6,328 nt of DNA from Oscillospiraceae bacterium. Its GTDB lineage: Bacteria; Bacillota; Clostridia; Oscillospirales; UBA929. The translations under genes and the position numbers were made by a program. The notes beneath the pieces were generated by a model. That model saw nothing but the letters and a program-made list of their open reading frames with translations, did no database searches and was not told the DNA's origin. Location of the stretch: the NCBI GenBank assembly GCA_031258665.1, contig JAIRML010000033.1:1-6328 (forward strand). Direction: 5' to 3'. Shown here one piece after another: positions 6,314 to 6,328 of this stretch (position 1 is the first letter of the stretch; each line of letters begins with the position of its first letter).

Positions 6314-6328
6314 AGATCGGAAGAGCGT
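6314..6328 (+). other. Illumina TruSeq adapter remnant at the contig end
   Basis: The final 15 bases, AGATCGGAAGAGCGT, are identical to the start of the Illumina TruSeq universal adapter read-through sequence (AGATCGGAAGAGC followed by GT). This is library DNA left after trimming and not part of the genome. The apparent final codons of the nucleotidyltransferase frame (RSEER) come from it. Genomic sequence ends at about 6313. Confidence 0.95.

Overview
The window looks like one end of a GC-rich contig from a Clostridia-type Firmicute. An Oscillospirales-like gut lineage is my guess. The grounds are the gene families: a chromosomal TraX-family membrane protein, a NodB deacetylase with an N-terminal domain of a clostridial type, a PF04071-type cysteine-rich protein, an AGCS symporter and a fused sugar-nucleotidyltransferase/phosphomannomutase-like protein. 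G-rich Shine-Dalgarno sequences and sigma-A-like promoters agree with this. No 16S or marker gene is present, so the taxon is inference.

Layout. Positions 1-134 are AT-rich and intergenic. They hold a good leftward promoter, two related GTAAA/TTTAC palindromes and the first codons of a gene that runs off the left edge. Positions 135-2142 (minus strand) are a two-gene operon of a secreted polysaccharide deacetylase followed 7 nt later by a TraX-family protein. Positions 2143-2291 are a divergent promoter region. Positions 2292-2663 (plus) encode a small eight-cysteine protein. Positions 2476-3995 (minus) hold an AGCS sodium:amino-acid symporter broken by a -1 frameshift near 3331-3333 and lacking a normal start codon. 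Its 3' end overlaps the cysteine-rich gene antisense by 188 nt. Positions 3996-4192 are a second divergent intergenic region with inverted repeats, a 9-bp tandem repeat and promoter-like elements. From 4193 to the right end (plus) there is a long open gene: nucleotidyltransferase, left-handed beta-helix, then a phosphomannomutase-like domain that has lost its catalytic motifs. It is cut off by the contig end.

The last 15 bases (6314-6328) are the start of an Illumina TruSeq adapter and not genomic DNA, so the final five apparent codons are artefact.

Functionally, the deacetylase/TraX pair and the sugar-nucleotide gene suggest cell-envelope polysaccharide metabolism, and the symporter is an unrelated amino-acid uptake gene. 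I see no tRNA, rRNA, CRISPR array, transposase or phage gene. No new multigene system is evident. The most notable points are the adapter, the doubly damaged symporter, the catalytically stripped mutase domain, the deacetylase/TraX coupling and the operator-like palindromes at the left edge.
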